Shown here in pieces: positions 63,601 to 64,000 of a stretch of 64,000 nt of DNA. This stretch comes from Anticarsia gemmatalis. Lineage: Eukaryota; Arthropoda; Insecta; Lepidoptera; Erebidae. The position numbers were made by a program, and so were the translations under genes. The notes beneath the pieces were generated by a model. That model made no database searches, was not told where the DNA came from, and saw only the letters and a list, made by a program, of their open reading frames with translations. The stretch is taken from the NCBI RefSeq assembly GCF_050436995.1, contig NC_134747.1, positions 10,175,501 through 10,239,500 on the forward strand, given 5' to 3'. Within the stretch, counting starts at the first letter, position 1; each line of letters opens with the position of its first letter.

Positions 63601-64000
63601 TCTTTGTGAATACTTCTTTAACACAGAGAACTTCGTTGAATGTCATTTGTAGGTTTTCCTTTTGCATAAAAGGCTACTTAGCATATTGTTTTAGAACGCG
63701 TGTTTTGTATTCAACATGTCTATAGCGATTTTATAAAATGTCTCAGTCACTTACTTTTACTTCCTAGTAATTGTATACTGTAGGAATGCTGAGAATGTAC
63801 TAGCCCGAGTAGTAGTGTGTAACAAACTCGTTCCATTATTCACGCACTCATATAAAGTGGTCAGCAAGTTGGTAACGTTAAGTGCCGTCCTCGGAGGAAT
63901 CCGAGCCGTTTGAATTACCACTTAATTAATTAAAGGCGAGCCTGACTCAGACCGCGTCTGTTTAACAGCTAATTTCACACAGGATCGAACGCCTCCGGCT
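48675..64000 (+). other. Intron 2 of the lectin-domain gene (over 15 kb, open at right edge)
   Basis: No exon continuing the lectin fold was found on the plus strand. The sequence is AT-rich with isolated GC-rich islands near 49300-49375, 54380-54500, 57125-57175, 61225-61330, 62060-62155 and 63165-63235. These have no long frames and no repeat features that I recognise. They may be enhancers or unrecognised elements. The 38-nt hairpin block also recurs here at 55558-55595. Confidence 0.5.
55558..55595 (+). repeat. 38-nt hairpin block, second exact copy
   Basis: It is identical to 46077-46114 over 38 nt (TATCTGGGGGCACGGAAGTG and on), with an 8-bp GGGGGCAC/GTGCCCCC stem. The sequences to the right of the two copies do not match by eye, so this is a shared terminal or core module of a mobile element rather than a simple duplication. 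Confidence 0.65.

Noticed and set aside
1..64000. CRISPR arrays, bacterial operons, phage or endogenous virus genes
   Set aside because: There are no regularly spaced repeats, no ribosome-binding-site-led gene strings and no viral protein motifs in any frame I examined.

Overview
The window looks like nuclear DNA from a moth or butterfly (Lepidoptera). It is AT-rich, genes are sparse, exons are short and GC-richer than their AT-rich GT-AG introns, and there are many short dispersed repeats of types common in lepidopteran genomes: tRNA-derived SINE-like copies, poly-A tailed non-LTR ends, and foldback or MITE elements. I saw no bacterial operon, plasmid or phage features.

Four protein-coding loci can be supported. 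(1) Minus strand, 2546-2696: the first coding exon of a monocarboxylate transporter (SLC16/MCT-like) gene. Its remaining exons lie beyond the left edge and its 5' leader extends right to about 3091. (2) Plus strand, 25852-28820: a complete five-exon secreted trypsin-like serine protease of 332 aa with an intact His-Asp-Ser triad, a TATA box and a poly-A signal. Its first intron is only consistent with a GC-AG splice. (3) Minus strand, 31908-36003, perhaps reaching 36142: a five-exon serine protease homologue that has lost the catalytic His and Ser and also both cysteines of one conserved disulfide. It is tail to tail with the protease. (4) Plus strand, 42755-48674 and beyond: the 5' end of a C-type-lectin-domain gene, with a signal-peptide exon in a CpG-rich first exon, a 5.7 kb intron 1, a second exon carrying the start of the lectin fold, and a second intron of more than 15 kb that runs off the right edge.

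Layout: 1-2545 is inferred MCT intron. 3092-25700 is about 22 kb without recognisable coding sequence; it holds several repeats and some GC-rich islands. 25.7-28.9 kb is the protease. 28.9-31.8 kb is a repeat cluster (a MITE with perfect 32-nt ends, a poly-A retroelement tail and two copies of one SINE-like family). 31.8-36.1 kb is the protease homologue. 36.1-42.6 kb is mostly unexplained, with one dispersed repeat and one exon-like open stretch. 42.6-64 kb is the lectin gene's 5' end, with a striking 191-nt near-perfect inverted repeat in intron 1 and GC-rich islands of possible regulatory function in intron 2.

A plausible functional link is the pairing of an active secreted protease with a catalytically dead homologue next door, a combination known from insect proteolytic and immune cascades. 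That link is inference; the sequence shows adjacency and opposite orientation only. I did not find a clearly new biological system. The most unusual items are the doubly inactivated protease homogue with matched cysteine loss, the C-terminally extended protease with its GC-AG intron, and the long inverted repeat.
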